Below, piece by piece: positions 43,604-52,379 of a DNA stretch of 64,000 nucleotides (position 1 is its first letter; the number at the start of each line of letters is the position of its first letter). This DNA comes from Polyangium sp. y55x31. Its GTDB lineage: Bacteria; Myxococcota_A; Polyangia; Polyangiales; Polyangiaceae. The position numbers and the translations under genes were made by a program. The stretch is from positions 62,001 through 126,000 of the forward strand of contig NZ_JARZHG010000020.1 in NCBI RefSeq assembly GCF_029946505.1. Direction: 5' to 3'. The notes beneath the pieces were generated by a model. It was not told the origin of the DNA. It searched no databases and worked only from the letters and a program-made list of their open reading frames with translations.

Positions 43604-44380
43604 TCACGGCTCGCGCGAGGTCGGCTTCAGCAGCGTGTAGAAGCCGTAGCCCAGCGTGTCGCGGCCCCAGGTCACGTACGCGTCGTGCCAGGCGCGGATG
43701 CGGGCGGCCATCGCGGGCACGTCCGGGTCGGCCGGGTTCGCGTCGACGTACCGCTCGATCGCGGCGCAGTAGCGGCCTTCGTACGCGTCCCACTCGTCGT
43801 CGCTCGCGCACGCGGTCGAGAGCACGCAAAAGCCCGCCTCCCGGGCGACGCGGGTGTTTCCGGCGTGCGTGTTCATCTCGTCCTCTGTCGCCCCCCCGAG
43901 CGCTTCGAGGTAGCCGGGATCCGGCCGGCGTCGCCAGAACCCGTCGGCGAACAGGGCCACGCCGCCCGGGACGAGATGCGCATGGGCCCAGCGCAAGGCC
44001 TCGGCGAACGTGCCGATCGCCTGGCTCGACCCCATGCAGACGATCGCGTCGAAGCGCGCCGCCTCCCCCACCACCTCCACGAGCGGCCGATCCACGAGAC
44101 GCACGCGCGCCTCGACGCCGCGTCGCGTGGCCTCCGCCCGCGCCGACGCGATGAACGCCGCGTTGAGATCGACGCCGAGCCCGGACACCGGCGAACGCTC
44201 GACGAGATCGAGCAGAAACCCCGCGCGACCGCAGCCGATGTCGAGCACCTCCGCGCTCTCGCGCAGCGCGAGCCCGTCGAGCAGCCGCGTGGCCTTCTCG
44301 GGCGACAGCGGGGAGAGGTACCGGTGCGTCGCGTGGGCGATCGTCGTGAACTTGAGTCGATCGGGTGCGGGGGCGGTCAT
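43604..44380 (-). CDS. Class I SAM-dependent methyltransferase
   Basis: This 258-residue cytoplasmic methyltransferase has motif I AEVLDIGCGRAGFLLDLVER near residue 43, the ribose contact GLGVDLNAAFIASARAEA, and motif II/III FDAIVCMGSSQAIGTFAEAL and LVPGGVALFADGFW. It fits the Methyltransf_25 group. A long C-terminal part with several Trp and Tyr may bind the substrate, which is unknown. AAAGGA lies 8 bp before ATG 44380. It ends 52 bp before the start of the DUF3089 gene and may be co-transcribed with it. It is divergent from the cupin gene. Confidence 0.88.
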   Translation of the reverse strand: MTAPAPDRLKFTTIAHATHRYLSPLSPEKATRLLDGLALRESAEVLDIGCGRAGFLLDLVERSPVSGLGVDLNAAFIASARAEATRRGVEARVRLVDRPLVEVVGEAARFDAIVCMGSSQAIGTFAEALRWAHAHLVPGGVALFADGFWRRRPDPGYLEALGGATEDEMNTHAGNTRVAREAGFCVLSTACASDDEWDAYEGRYCAAIERYVDANPADPDVPAMAARIRAWHDAYVTWGRDTLGYGFYTLLKPTSREP

Positions 44381-44594
44381 GAGCACGGTCCTTTTACCTT
44401 CGAACGCCCTCGGGTCGCCTTTCGTAACGTGACACGACGTGGTCAAACCCTTCGTCGAATCTCTTCCGCACGCCTCTGCCGCGCCCACCCGTGTCAAGCG
44501 CGCAGCACGTCGCCGCCTCTGCCCGATGCAGCTTGCGCTCCTCGTTTCCTCCGCCGACAATCGGCGCGCTCAGGCCTTTCGCCTCGGAGGCACC

Positions 44595-45086
44595 ATGACG
44601 ACGAAGCCCGAAAGCAAGGACAAGGTCTATCAATCCGCCGACTTCGACAAGACGCCGCCGCGGCCGCGTGTCGTCATGCCGGACAAGCTGATCCACCGCC
44701 AGGTCGAGGGCGACGGGCAACGCGACGCGTACTCCAAGGAGCGCAAGCACCCGGTCTTCTTCGTCGATCTGCCCTCGAAGTGCATCAGCATGACGATCGG
44801 TCACCTCGATCCGGGGCAGTCGTCGAACCGGCACCGCCACACCTACGAGACCATCCTCTATGTCCTCGAAGGCGAGGGCTACTCGGTCGTGCACGATCAG
44901 AAGATCGAGTGGAAGACGGGCGACGCCGTCTACATCCCGGTCTGGACCTGGCACAACCACGTCAACACGAGCACGACGGGCATCGCCCGCTACCTCGCCT
45001 GCGAGAACGCGCCGATCCTCCAGAACCTCGGCGGCGTCGCGCTGCGCGAGGAGCTGCCCGAAAAGGGCATGAAAGATCCCGAGTAA
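44595..45086 (+). CDS. Cupin-domain protein
   Basis: This 163-residue protein carries one cupin barrel. The first cupin motif is NRHRHTYETILYVLEGEG, with two His and a Glu positioned as metal ligands; the second is GDAVYIPVWTWHNHVN, giving the last His. The N-terminal 50 residues are polar (KPESKDKVYQSADFDKTPPR). It is likely a metal-dependent dioxygenase, isomerase or small-molecule sensor. GGAGG lies 4 bp upstream of ATG 44595. It has no signal peptide. The next gene is 43 bp downstream and encodes a lipoprotein. Confidence 0.9.
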   Translation: MTTKPESKDKVYQSADFDKTPPRPRVVMPDKLIHRQVEGDGQRDAYSKERKHPVFFVDLPSKCISMTIGHLDPGQSSNRHRHTYETILYVLEGEGYSVVHDQKIEWKTGDAVYIPVWTWHNHVNTSTTGIARYLACENAPILQNLGGVALREELPEKGMKDPE

Positions 45087-45129
45087 AGCTCCTGTCCACG
45101 CCGAGGCCCGCGCGTAGTACGCTGGCCGG

Positions 45130-45945
45130 ATGCCACGCGCACGCCTCCTCCTCCACCGCAGTCTTTTCCTCCTCGGGTTCGTCGCGCTCGCCGCGACCGG
45201 CTGTTCGAAGGACGAGCCGAACCCGAACGCGGCCCCCGTCTCCTCGTCGCTCGCCCCCGCGAAGCCGAAGACCGACGCGGGCAAGCCGTACGCGGTCGAA
45301 GGACAAGGTACGAAGGTGAGCTTCACGATGGATGCGCCCATCGAGAAGATCTTCGGCGAGGCGGACGGCTCGCTCGAAGGAGAGCTCTTCGTCGATCCGG
45401 AGGACGTGACGCGATCCACGGGGCTCGTGAAGATCGACCTCGACAAACTGGTCATCTACCAGCAGAAGCGCGCCGACGAGAAGGCGGAGTTCGGCGAGCG
45501 CACGAAGAGCGATCTGCAGAACGAGCACGCGCGCAACTGGCTCGGCATCGGCAAGGACGTGCCCGAGGCCGATCGGACGAAGCACCGCTACATCGAGTTC
45601 AAGATCTCGAAGATCGAGACGGCGGGCGCGAAGAGCGTGGCGGGCCTCTCGGGCGCCGAGCGCACGATGAAGCTCGACGTGACGGGCGATTTCCGGCTGC
45701 ACGAGCGCACGGTGCCGAAGAAGGCGGAGCTCGAGGTCACGTTCGTGATGGAGGGGGACAAGGTGGCGAAGGTCCGCGTGAAGTCGACGAAGCCCGTCTC
45801 CGTGAACCTCGAGGAGCACGACGTGCGCCCGCGCGACACGCTCGGCGCGATCCTGCAGAAGACCGCCGACGAACTGGCGACGCTCGGCAAGAAGGTCTCG
45901 AAGGACGCGATGGTGTCGTTCGAGCTCCAGGCCAAGCCGAAGTGA
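45130..45945 (+). CDS. YceI-like lipoprotein
   Basis: This 271-residue lipoprotein has signal segment RSLFLLGFVALAATGC, lipobox AATGC. After a Pro/Ala linker the sequence follows the YceI lipocalin-like fold: YAVEGQGTKVSFTMDA, LVKIDLDKLVIYQQKRADEK, RYIEFKISKIE, and LDVTGDFRLHERTV. YceI proteins bind isoprenoids or polyketide quinone-like molecules in a beta-barrel. The stop is only 4 bp before the start of a PAAR protein gene, so the two are probably co-transcribed at the left border of the type VI auxiliary island. Confidence 0.85.
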   Translation: MPRARLLLHRSLFLLGFVALAATGCSKDEPNPNAAPVSSSLAPAKPKTDAGKPYAVEGQGTKVSFTMDAPIEKIFGEADGSLEGELFVDPEDVTRSTGLVKIDLDKLVIYQQKRADEKAEFGERTKSDLQNEHARNWLGIGKDVPEADRTKHRYIEFKISKIETAGAKSVAGLSGAERTMKLDVTGDFRLHERTVPKKAELEVTFVMEGDKVAKVRVKSTKPVSVNLEEHDVRPRDTLGAILQKTADELATLGKKVSKDAMVSFELQAKPK

Positions 45946-45949
45946 CCTG

Positions 45950-46345
45950 ATGGGAGCGCCGGGCGCGAAGCGGGGGGATCGCATCGTGGGTGTGGACACG
46001 CACGTCCTGCTCGTGCCGTCCCCCGGCGGGCCCGTGCCCACGCCGACGCCGATGCCGTTCGGGGGAAGGCTCGAAAAAGACCTCGCGTCGAGCGTCTTCC
46101 TCGAGGATCAGCCGGCCGCGATGGTGGGCTCGGGGGCCTCGAACGCCCCTCCGCACGTGCCCGCCGCCGGCCCTTTCCAGAAGACGCCTTCGAACGAGGG
46201 GGCCGTGGAGCGGGGCAGCGGCTCGGTCTTCATCGAGGACCGCCCCGCCGCCCGCGCGGGAGACCCGGCCACGACGTGTAACGATCCTGCCGATGCGCCG
46301 AATGGCGTGGTGGTCGGCGGCGGCACCGTGCTGATCGGAGACTAG
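45950..46345 (+). CDS. PAAR-domain spike tip protein
   Basis: This 131-residue protein is a stand-alone PAAR-type protein. PAAR domains form the sharp zinc-bound cone at the tip of the type VI secretion VgrG spike and carry effectors. The typical pattern is present: GDRIVGVDTHVLLVPSPGGPVPTPTPMPFGGRL, AAMVGSGASNAPPHVPAAGP, FIEDRPAARAGDPATTCNDP and a last VVVGGGTVLIGD strand. The DTH and PPH segments provide His candidates for zinc. It has no extra effector domain. It starts 4 bp after the YceI-like gene and precedes the LysM-muramidase by 121 bp. Confidence 0.9.
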   Translation: MGAPGAKRGDRIVGVDTHVLLVPSPGGPVPTPTPMPFGGRLEKDLASSVFLEDQPAAMVGSGASNAPPHVPAAGPFQKTPSNEGAVERGSGSVFIEDRPAARAGDPATTCNDPADAPNGVVVGGGTVLIGD

Positions 46346-46466
46346 CTCGATCTCGCGCGGGGACGTTTCTTCGCGCGCGGGGCTGTGATATTCGTCTTTG
46401 TGCGTCCGGGCGAAGGCTTTCCTCTCGTGCGAGAGCGCGCTCCCTCGGCGGACGAACAGGGTCGCG

Positions 46467-47525
46467 ATGAGCTACGTCGTCAAATCGGGGGATACGCTCG
46501 GTGCGATCGCCAGCCGTAACAATACGACGGTGCAGGCGATCATGGCGGAGAACCCGCAGATCACGAATCCGAACGCGATCTCCGTCGGCCAGAAGATCAC
46601 GCTCCCTGGCAGCGGAGGCGGCGGAGGAATCCCCTCCCCCGCGGCGCCGAGTTCCTACACCGTGCGCTCGGGCGATACGCTCGGCGCGATCGCGAACCGG
46701 AACGGCACGACGGTCGACGAGATCATGCGGGCGAACCCGCAGATCAAGAATCCGAACCAGATCTCGCCGGGCCAGCAGATCAACCTGCCGGGCAAATCGA
46801 ACGGCGGCGGCACGCCGCAGCCGCAGCCGAAGCCGCCGCAGCAACAGCCGCAGCAGCAACAGCCGCAGCCGCAAACGCCGGCGGAAGGCGGGAGCTCGTC
46901 GCTCGGCACGCCGCCCGCGACGGGTCCGTGGGAGCTGCCTGCACGAGGCCCCTCGCGCAGGCTCGCCGCGGGCGACTTCGACGCCGCGGCGCGCGAGCTT
47001 CAGTGCGAGGCGGCCGCGGTGCGCGCCGTGGCCGAGGTCGAGTCGGGCGGACGAACCGGCTTCGACGATGCGAAGCGCCCGAAGATCCTCTTCGAGATCC
47101 ACCACTTCAAGCGGCTCACGGGAGGCCGCTACGATCGCAGCCACCCGCATCTTTCGGCGCCGTACAAGAGCCCGCTCCGACGCGCGAGCTACAAGAAGGA
47201 TCAGTGGGTCGTGATCCGCGAGGCGTTCGCGCTCGATCCGGACGCGGCGGTGAAGAGCGCCTCCTGGGGCATGTTCCAGGTGATGGGCTTCAACCACGAG
47301 CTCGTCGGCTGGAAGAGCGTCCGGCAGTTCGTCTACGACATGTACGAGTCCGAGGCGCAGCACATGCGCGCCTTCCTCGGCTTCTGCCGCGGCAACAACC
47401 TCGTTCGGTACATCCGCAGCAAGAACTGGGCTTCGTTCGCGCGCGGCTACAACGGCGAGGACTACGCGTCGAACAACTACCACACGAAGATGGCGAACGC
47501 CTACGCGCGCTACAGCCGCGGCTAG
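46467..47525 (+). CDS. LysM-LysM N-acetylmuramidase, candidate T6SS effector
   Basis: This 352-residue protein has two LysM peptidoglycan-binding modules (residues 2-46, YVVKSGDTLGAIASRNNTTV; and about 58-105, YTVRSGDTLGAIANRNGTTV), a Gln/Pro-rich linker (about 110-150), and a C-terminal N-acetylmuramidase (DUF3380) domain with AVRAVAEVESGGRTGFDD, the probable catalytic Glu, then PKILFEIHHFKRL and ASWGMFQVMGFNHE. It would cleave the glycan backbone. There is no signal peptide, and it follows a PAAR gene, which fits a type VI delivered toxin. No obvious immunity gene is next to it. ATG 46467 is chosen over GTG-type upstream frames. Confidence 0.9.
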   Translation: MSYVVKSGDTLGAIASRNNTTVQAIMAENPQITNPNAISVGQKITLPGSGGGGGIPSPAAPSSYTVRSGDTLGAIANRNGTTVDEIMRANPQIKNPNQISPGQQINLPGKSNGGGTPQPQPKPPQQQPQQQQPQPQTPAEGGSSSLGTPPATGPWELPARGPSRRLAAGDFDAAARELQCEAAAVRAVAEVESGGRTGFDDAKRPKILFEIHHFKRLTGGRYDRSHPHLSAPYKSPLRRASYKKDQWVVIREAFALDPDAAVKSASWGMFQVMGFNHELVGWKSVRQFVYDMYESEAQHMRAFLGFCRGNNLVRYIRSKNWASFARGYNGEDYASNNYHTKMANAYARYSRG

Positions 47526-47541
47526 AGCGCCACTTCCCCCC

Positions 47542-49740
47542 ATGGACATCGTCTCGTATTGCCCGCTCCGGGTCGCCGCGCGGCCGTTCGTCACGGCCGA
47601 CCGCAGGCACGCGTTGCTCGTCGTCTGCAAAGCGACGTACCTCCTCACGCCGGGCACCTCGGTGCTCCACGAGTCCCAGGAGGACGTCAACGAAGAGGAC
47701 AACTTCTGGGACGACGATCCACGCCTCAGCGTCTACTCGCCCTGCGATCTCGTGCCCCACAAGCGCGGCGCCGACGTGGTGCTCGTGGGCCACGCGTTCG
47801 CGCCGAACGACGTGCCCGTGCGATCGATCCTCACGCGCCTCTGCGTGGGCGAGCTCGACAAGGCGATCGAGGTCTTCGGCGACCGGCACGTGACGCCGTC
47901 GGGCGAGCTGCGCGAAGGCCCGCGCGTGACGCGTGTTCGCCTGCGCTACGAGCGCGCCGCGGGCGGGCCCGGGACGACGAACCCCGTGGGCATGCGGCTC
48001 GATCAGAAGGACACGTTCGGCGCGATCAAGCTGCCGAACCTGCAGCCGCCGGGGCGTCACGTGACGGGGCCGTCGGATCTCGTGGAGCCCATCGGATACG
48101 GCCCGATCGCGGCGACGTGGCCTTCACGCGAGGCGCGCCTCGGTCACCTCGCCGGGCGGTTTTCCCTCGCGGGCTGGTACGAGGCGCCGTTGCCCGAGGG
48201 GCTCGATCCGCTGTTCTTCAACGTCGCCCCGCACGATCAAGAGATCCCGGAGATCCGCCCGGACGAACGCATCGTGCTCGAAGGTTTGCACCACGAACAT
48301 GCGCGGCTCGTGACGAACCTGCCAGGGCTGCGGCCCGAGGTCGTGATGGAGCGGGCGTCGGGTCGCGGCGAGGAAATCACGATGACGGCCGACACGTTGT
48401 GGTTCGACACGACGCGCGGCATCTGCACGCTGGTCTGGCGCGGGCGCGCAGCGCTCGTGCATCCGGCCGAAGCCGGGCGCGTGGTGGTCACGATGGTAGG
48501 CCCGGGCTGGGCGAGCTCCCACGTGGCGCTCGCGTCCCAGGGGCTGCACGACATCACGATCGCGCCCGACGATCCCGATGGATCGGTCACGAGCGCGGCG
48601 TACGCGCCCTCGCGGCCGCACCCGATCATGCCCTTCACGATGAACGCGGTGCAGGCGCCGCCGCCGCGCGAGTCGGGCGTGTTCCCGATGGCTCCGGACA
48701 TCGACGACGAGGTGACGTTCGTCGGACTGGATACGCCGGCCGCCGATCCGCTGCCGTTCGCGCGTCCGCGCACGCAAGCGCCGCCCGCGCCCGTGGCGCC
48801 GCCGTCGCCGCTCCCGTTCGCGCCGCCGCCGATCCCGCCCGTGCCGTTCCAGGCGCGGGATCTGCCGTTCCTGTCGCCGCTCGCGCCTCCGCCGGTACCT
48901 CCGCCCGCGCCTCCGGTTGAGCCCGCACGCGTGCGTCCTCCCTCGCGGCACGACCTACCGTTCGTCGCGCCGCCGCCAATCCCGCCGGCCCCACCCGTCG
49001 CACCGCACGCATCCCCCACACCCCCCGCGCCGCCGCCCATCGTGCCGCGCCTCGGGCTCGCGCCGCTGGGAACACCTCCGCTCGTCGCGCCTGCGCCGGT
49101 GCCGCCCGCGCCCGTCGCGCCGCCCGCGCCCGTTCCTCCGCCGGTCGGCCTGGACGAACCGGAGACCGTCGACGCGCCCGCGATGATCGGCCCGCTCGCG
49201 ACGGCCGAGATGGCCGCGCGCATGGCCCCGCCGCCGCTCCCGCCGCCGCCCGAGCCGCTGCCCCCGGATCCGCCTGCGCCCGAGGCCCCGAAAGCGCCGC
49301 CCGCGCCCGCGCTCCCGCTCGACGACTACCCCATCGAGCGATGCGCGAAGATCACCGCGTCGATCGCGCGCCGTCGCGACGAACGCGCCGAGATCCTGGA
49401 AGCCGAAGAGCTCGATCTCGCCCGCTACACGGATCTCGAACGGCACTGGGCCGAGGCCATCCGCGCCGAGTCCGAGCGCGGCAAGACGCGCCTGCTTCGA
49501 GCCTTCGACGCCGCCTACGTCGCGCGCCTCGAAGAAGAGCGCGGCCCCATCACCCCGGCCGAGTACGCACGCCTGGTCGTCGCCTCCGAGCGCGGCCACG
49601 CCGAGCGCACCCTGGCCGAGCTCGGCCTGCCGCGTGCGTCCATGCTCCGCATCGAGCGCGAGATGCTCGCGCGCACGTCCGCAGATCCTGCCCTCGGCGA
49701 GCGAATCCGCCACGCGATCGAAGCCGAGCGGGCCGACTGA
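47542..49740 (+). CDS. DUF2169-domain T6SS accessory protein with Pro-rich region
   Basis: This 732-residue protein begins with a DUF2169 domain (about residues 1-310; LRVAARPFVTADRRHALLVV, KATYLL, RRLSVYSP-like strands, and LAGWYEAPLPEGLDPLFFNV). DUF2169 proteins are found in type VI clusters with PAAR and pentapeptide genes and are thought to act as adaptors for effector loading. Residues about 370-590 are Pro/Ala-rich, likely disordered, followed by a helical C-terminal domain (about 590-732). It lies 16 bp after the muramidase, so it may be its adaptor. Confidence 0.88.
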   Translation: MDIVSYCPLRVAARPFVTADRRHALLVVCKATYLLTPGTSVLHESQEDVNEEDNFWDDDPRLSVYSPCDLVPHKRGADVVLVGHAFAPNDVPVRSILTRLCVGELDKAIEVFGDRHVTPSGELREGPRVTRVRLRYERAAGGPGTTNPVGMRLDQKDTFGAIKLPNLQPPGRHVTGPSDLVEPIGYGPIAATWPSREARLGHLAGRFSLAGWYEAPLPEGLDPLFFNVAPHDQEIPEIRPDERIVLEGLHHEHARLVTNLPGLRPEVVMERASGRGEEITMTADTLWFDTTRGICTLVWRGRAALVHPAEAGRVVVTMVGPGWASSHVALASQGLHDITIAPDDPDGSVTSAAYAPSRPHPIMPFTMNAVQAPPPRESGVFPMAPDIDDEVTFVGLDTPAADPLPFARPRTQAPPAPVAPPSPLPFAPPPIPPVPFQARDLPFLSPLAPPPVPPPAPPVEPARVRPPSRHDLPFVAPPPIPPAPPVAPHASPTPPAPPPIVPRLGLAPLGTPPLVAPAPVPPAPVAPPAPVPPPVGLDEPETVDAPAMIGPLATAEMAARMAPPPLPPPPEPLPPDPPAPEAPKAPPAPALPLDDYPIERCAKITASIARRRDERAEILEAEELDLARYTDLERHWAEAIRAESERGKTRLLRAFDAAYVARLEEERGPITPAEYARLVVASERGHAERTLAELGLPRASMLRIEREMLARTSADPALGERIRHAIEAERAD

Positions 49741-49854
49741 GGTCCCGCCCTCGGGGACCACGTCGTCCTTCCGTTCGTCGAGGTCTCGCCCACGCGCAGC
49801 GATCCGGTGTACGCTTGCTCCGCGAGCCCGTTCGTCGGCTCGTGGATCGGCCGC

Positions 49855-51972
49855 ATGCCCGCACCTCCCAGGCCCAGCTCCCCGGCGGTAGTCCCCGCCG
49901 CTCCGGCGCCTCTGCGCGCTCCGAGCAGCGGGGCGCCCGCGCCCGCCGAGCCTGCGCCTGCACCGGCGGCACCGGAGCCCGAGTGGGAGGTCGAGCTCGG
50001 CGCGACACTCGCAGGCGGATTCTCCGCGCCTCCGATTCCGGAGCCACCACCCGCCGCCGCGCCCGCGCCCCCGCGTGCTTCCGCGCCCGCGCCCCCGCGC
50101 GCATCCGCTCCTGCTTTCGGTCCCGCTCCCGCGCCCCCGCGCGCTTCCGCTCCTGCTTTCGGTCCCGCTCCCGACCCCGCAAACGCCGCGCCTCTGCCAA
50201 GCCCGAACCGCACATCGGCCCCGGCGCTCCCCTTCATCGCGCCCCCGCCTCCACCTCCGCCCGCGGCCGTCGCGAGCGGGCGAAGCTCGTCGCCGGGCAT
50301 GGGCGCGCCGAGCATGAACGGCGAGCTGCGCCGCTCATCCTCGCCGAGCTTTCCCGGAGCGCCGCCCCCCTCGGGCGCCGACGGCCTGCGCCGCTCCGGT
50401 TCGGGTTTGCCCGCGGTCGTCCCCCCACACGACCCGCTCCGTCGCTCCTCCTCGGGCCTCGCCGCCGTCACGCCACCCATGCTCGAAGCGCAACGTCGCT
50501 CCTCGCCGGGCCTCGGCCCGCAAAGCGACGGCGCGTTCGTCGATCCCGAGCGCTCCGGCGCGACGCCCGTCGCATACGCCCCCGGCGACCTCATCGGCGG
50601 CAAGTACCAGCTTCAGCGCGTGCTCGGCCAAGGCGGCATGGGCGCCGTGTGGGTCGCGCGGAACTTGAGCCTCGACGCCGACATCGCGCTCAAGCTCATC
50701 CGCCGCGATCGCGCCACCGAAGAAGCCTCCGCGCGTCTGCTCACGGAAGCACGCGCCGCCGCGAAGCTCGGTCATCCCGGCATCGTGCGCGTCTTCGACT
50801 TCGGACAAACCGAGGTCGGCGATCCGTACCTCGTGATGGAGCTGCTCACGGGCGAGTCGCTCTCCGCCATCCTCGCGCGCAAGAAGCGGCTCGACGCAAG
50901 CGTCGCACTCCAGACGCTCCTGCCCGTCGCCGCCGCACTCGCCGCCGCGCACCTGAAGGGCATCGTCCATCGTGATCTCAAGCCCGACAACGTCATGCTC
51001 ACGACGGACGAGTCGGGGAAGATCGTGCCCAAGCTGCTCGACTTCGGCATCGCGCGCGTGCTGCGCGACGACGTCGAGCGGCACGTGACGATCGCCGGCG
51101 AGGTCCTCGGAAGCCCCGACTACATGTCCCCCGAGCAAGCCCGCGGCGAGGCGAACATCGATCACCGCACCGACGTCTGGACCTACTCGGTCCTGCTCTA
51201 CGAGACGATCACGGGCCGCCGCCCGTTCGACGCGCCGAACTACAACGCGCTCATCGCAGCGATCGTGGCAAACACGCCGATGCCCACGCACGCCTACGGC
51301 ACCGGCGACGCCGCACTCTGGGCGATCATCGAGCGAGGCCTGGCCAAGGAGCGAGGAGCACGCTGGCAGTCGCTGCGCGACATGGGCGTCGCACTCGCAG
51401 GCTGGGCCCTCGAGCGCGGAATCCAGCAAGACATCTCGGGTTTGTCTCTCCAGACCGAGTGGCTCGCCCCGAAGATGCGCCGCCTGCTCACGGTGCAACC
51501 AGCAGACGTCGCAGGCTTCGCCGCCGCACGCGCCGCCGCCGTCGCCGCCGCACCGCCCGTCGCGCCGCCGCCCGTCACCCCCTCCGCGCCAGGCCTCGCG
51601 CTGCCAGGCGTGGCACGTGACGCCAACGACGCAGCAGAGTGGAAGAACCCGCGCGGCCACTCGAACCGGAAGGTGCTGTTCGCCATCGGCGCAGTCGTCG
51701 CGCTCGTCGCAGCGTTTTTCCTGGTGCGCGCGCTCCTCCCAGATCCCGCCGGCCCCGAGGGCGTGCCCGCCGCGCAAACCGAAGCGCATCCCACGCCGCC
51801 CCCCGCGCCGACGCCAACGCCGGCGCCGGTGCCCACCGCTGCCGAGACGGTGGTGCCTTCGGCGCGGCCGACGACGACCGCAACCGCGACGACGAAGACG
51901 GCACCCGCGCCCGTGCGGACGACGCAGACGCAAAAGAAGGCGCCTCCGGTTCCGAAGAACATCCAGTTCTAG
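49855..51972 (+). CDS. Eukaryotic-type Ser/Thr kinase with Pro-rich N-terminus
   Basis: This 705-residue kinase has an unusual order. Residues 1-240 are a Pro/Ala-rich disordered arm with an internal 14-residue repeat (APAFGPAPAPPRAS). The kinase domain follows (about 245-515): P-loop VLGQGGMGAVWVARN, Lys in IALKLIRRD, catalytic GIVHRDLKPDNVML, DFG in KLLDFGIAR and SPDYMSPEQARGE. A helical part and one transmembrane helix (KVLFAIGAVVALVAAFFLVR, about 605-630) follow, then a Pro/Thr-rich outer tail. It sits in the T6SS island, so it may resemble PpkA in regulating firing through FHA partners; inference. A GTG at 49807 is an alternative start. Confidence 0.93.
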   Translation: MPAPPRPSSPAVVPAAPAPLRAPSSGAPAPAEPAPAPAAPEPEWEVELGATLAGGFSAPPIPEPPPAAAPAPPRASAPAPPRASAPAFGPAPAPPRASAPAFGPAPDPANAAPLPSPNRTSAPALPFIAPPPPPPPAAVASGRSSSPGMGAPSMNGELRRSSSPSFPGAPPPSGADGLRRSGSGLPAVVPPHDPLRRSSSGLAAVTPPMLEAQRRSSPGLGPQSDGAFVDPERSGATPVAYAPGDLIGGKYQLQRVLGQGGMGAVWVARNLSLDADIALKLIRRDRATEEASARLLTEARAAAKLGHPGIVRVFDFGQTEVGDPYLVMELLTGESLSAILARKKRLDASVALQTLLPVAAALAAAHLKGIVHRDLKPDNVMLTTDESGKIVPKLLDFGIARVLRDDVERHVTIAGEVLGSPDYMSPEQARGEANIDHRTDVWTYSVLLYETITGRRPFDAPNYNALIAAIVANTPMPTHAYGTGDAALWAIIERGLAKERGARWQSLRDMGVALAGWALERGIQQDISGLSLQTEWLAPKMRRLLTVQPADVAGFAAARAAAVAAAPPVAPPPVTPSAPGLALPGVARDANDAAEWKNPRGHSNRKVLFAIGAVVALVAAFFLVRALLPDPAGPEGVPAAQTEAHPTPPPAPTPTPAPVPTAAETVVPSARPTTTATATTKTAPAPVRTTQTQKKAPPVPKNIQF

Positions 51973-52308
51973 GGCGGTAGCGCCGGGGTTTCACCCCGGA
52001 CCCGACCAGGGGTTGTCCACCCCTGGACCCGGACCAGCGCAAGCGCTGGACTCGGGGTCGATGAACTGCGCGATGCGCAGTTCATCGAACAGCCGGGGGC
52101 AAGACCAGCGACGACCCTGCCAGCCAGGACGGCAGCGCGGCTCGACACCCCGTCGCCGCGTGAGACGAACCCTCGTGGTCTTGCCACGGGCCCGTCGGAG
52201 AAACTGCGCATCGCGCAGTTTCTCCGCCCTCGGTCCAGGCCGTGCCTGGTCCGGGGTGCAGGGGGCGGACAGCCCCCTGCTGGGGTCCGGGGCAAAGCCC
52301 CGCGCCGC
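51973..52308 (-). repeat. Hairpin-rich intergenic element, copy 2
   Basis: This 336-bp copy lies inverted relative to copy 1 and begins right after the kinase stop codon. It shares the terminal CCGGGGTTTCACCCCGG and GGGGCAAAGCCCC hairpins, the CCAGGGGTTGTCCACCCCTGG and AGCGCAAGCGCT parts. The two long hairpins are CGATGAACTGCGC with loop GAT (13-bp arms, 52059-52087) and CGGAGAAACTGCGC with loop ATC (14-bp arms, 52196-52226). The latter differs from its copy 1 partner at two base pairs, both compensated. A middle part with GGTCTTGCC arms is more divergent. It separates the kinase from the convergent VgrG gene. Confidence 0.9.
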
Positions 52309-52379
52309 GCACCCATGGAACGACGAAGCGGCCGCGGACGGGGTTCGTCCGGGCCGCTTCTCGTTGGAACCCGCGTCCT

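Noticed and set aside
51973-52308. Simple bidirectional terminator between convergent genes
   Set aside because: The element is over 300 bp, has at least seven hairpins, no T-runs, and a second copy elsewhere at a gene break, so it is more than a terminator, although it may also terminate transcription.
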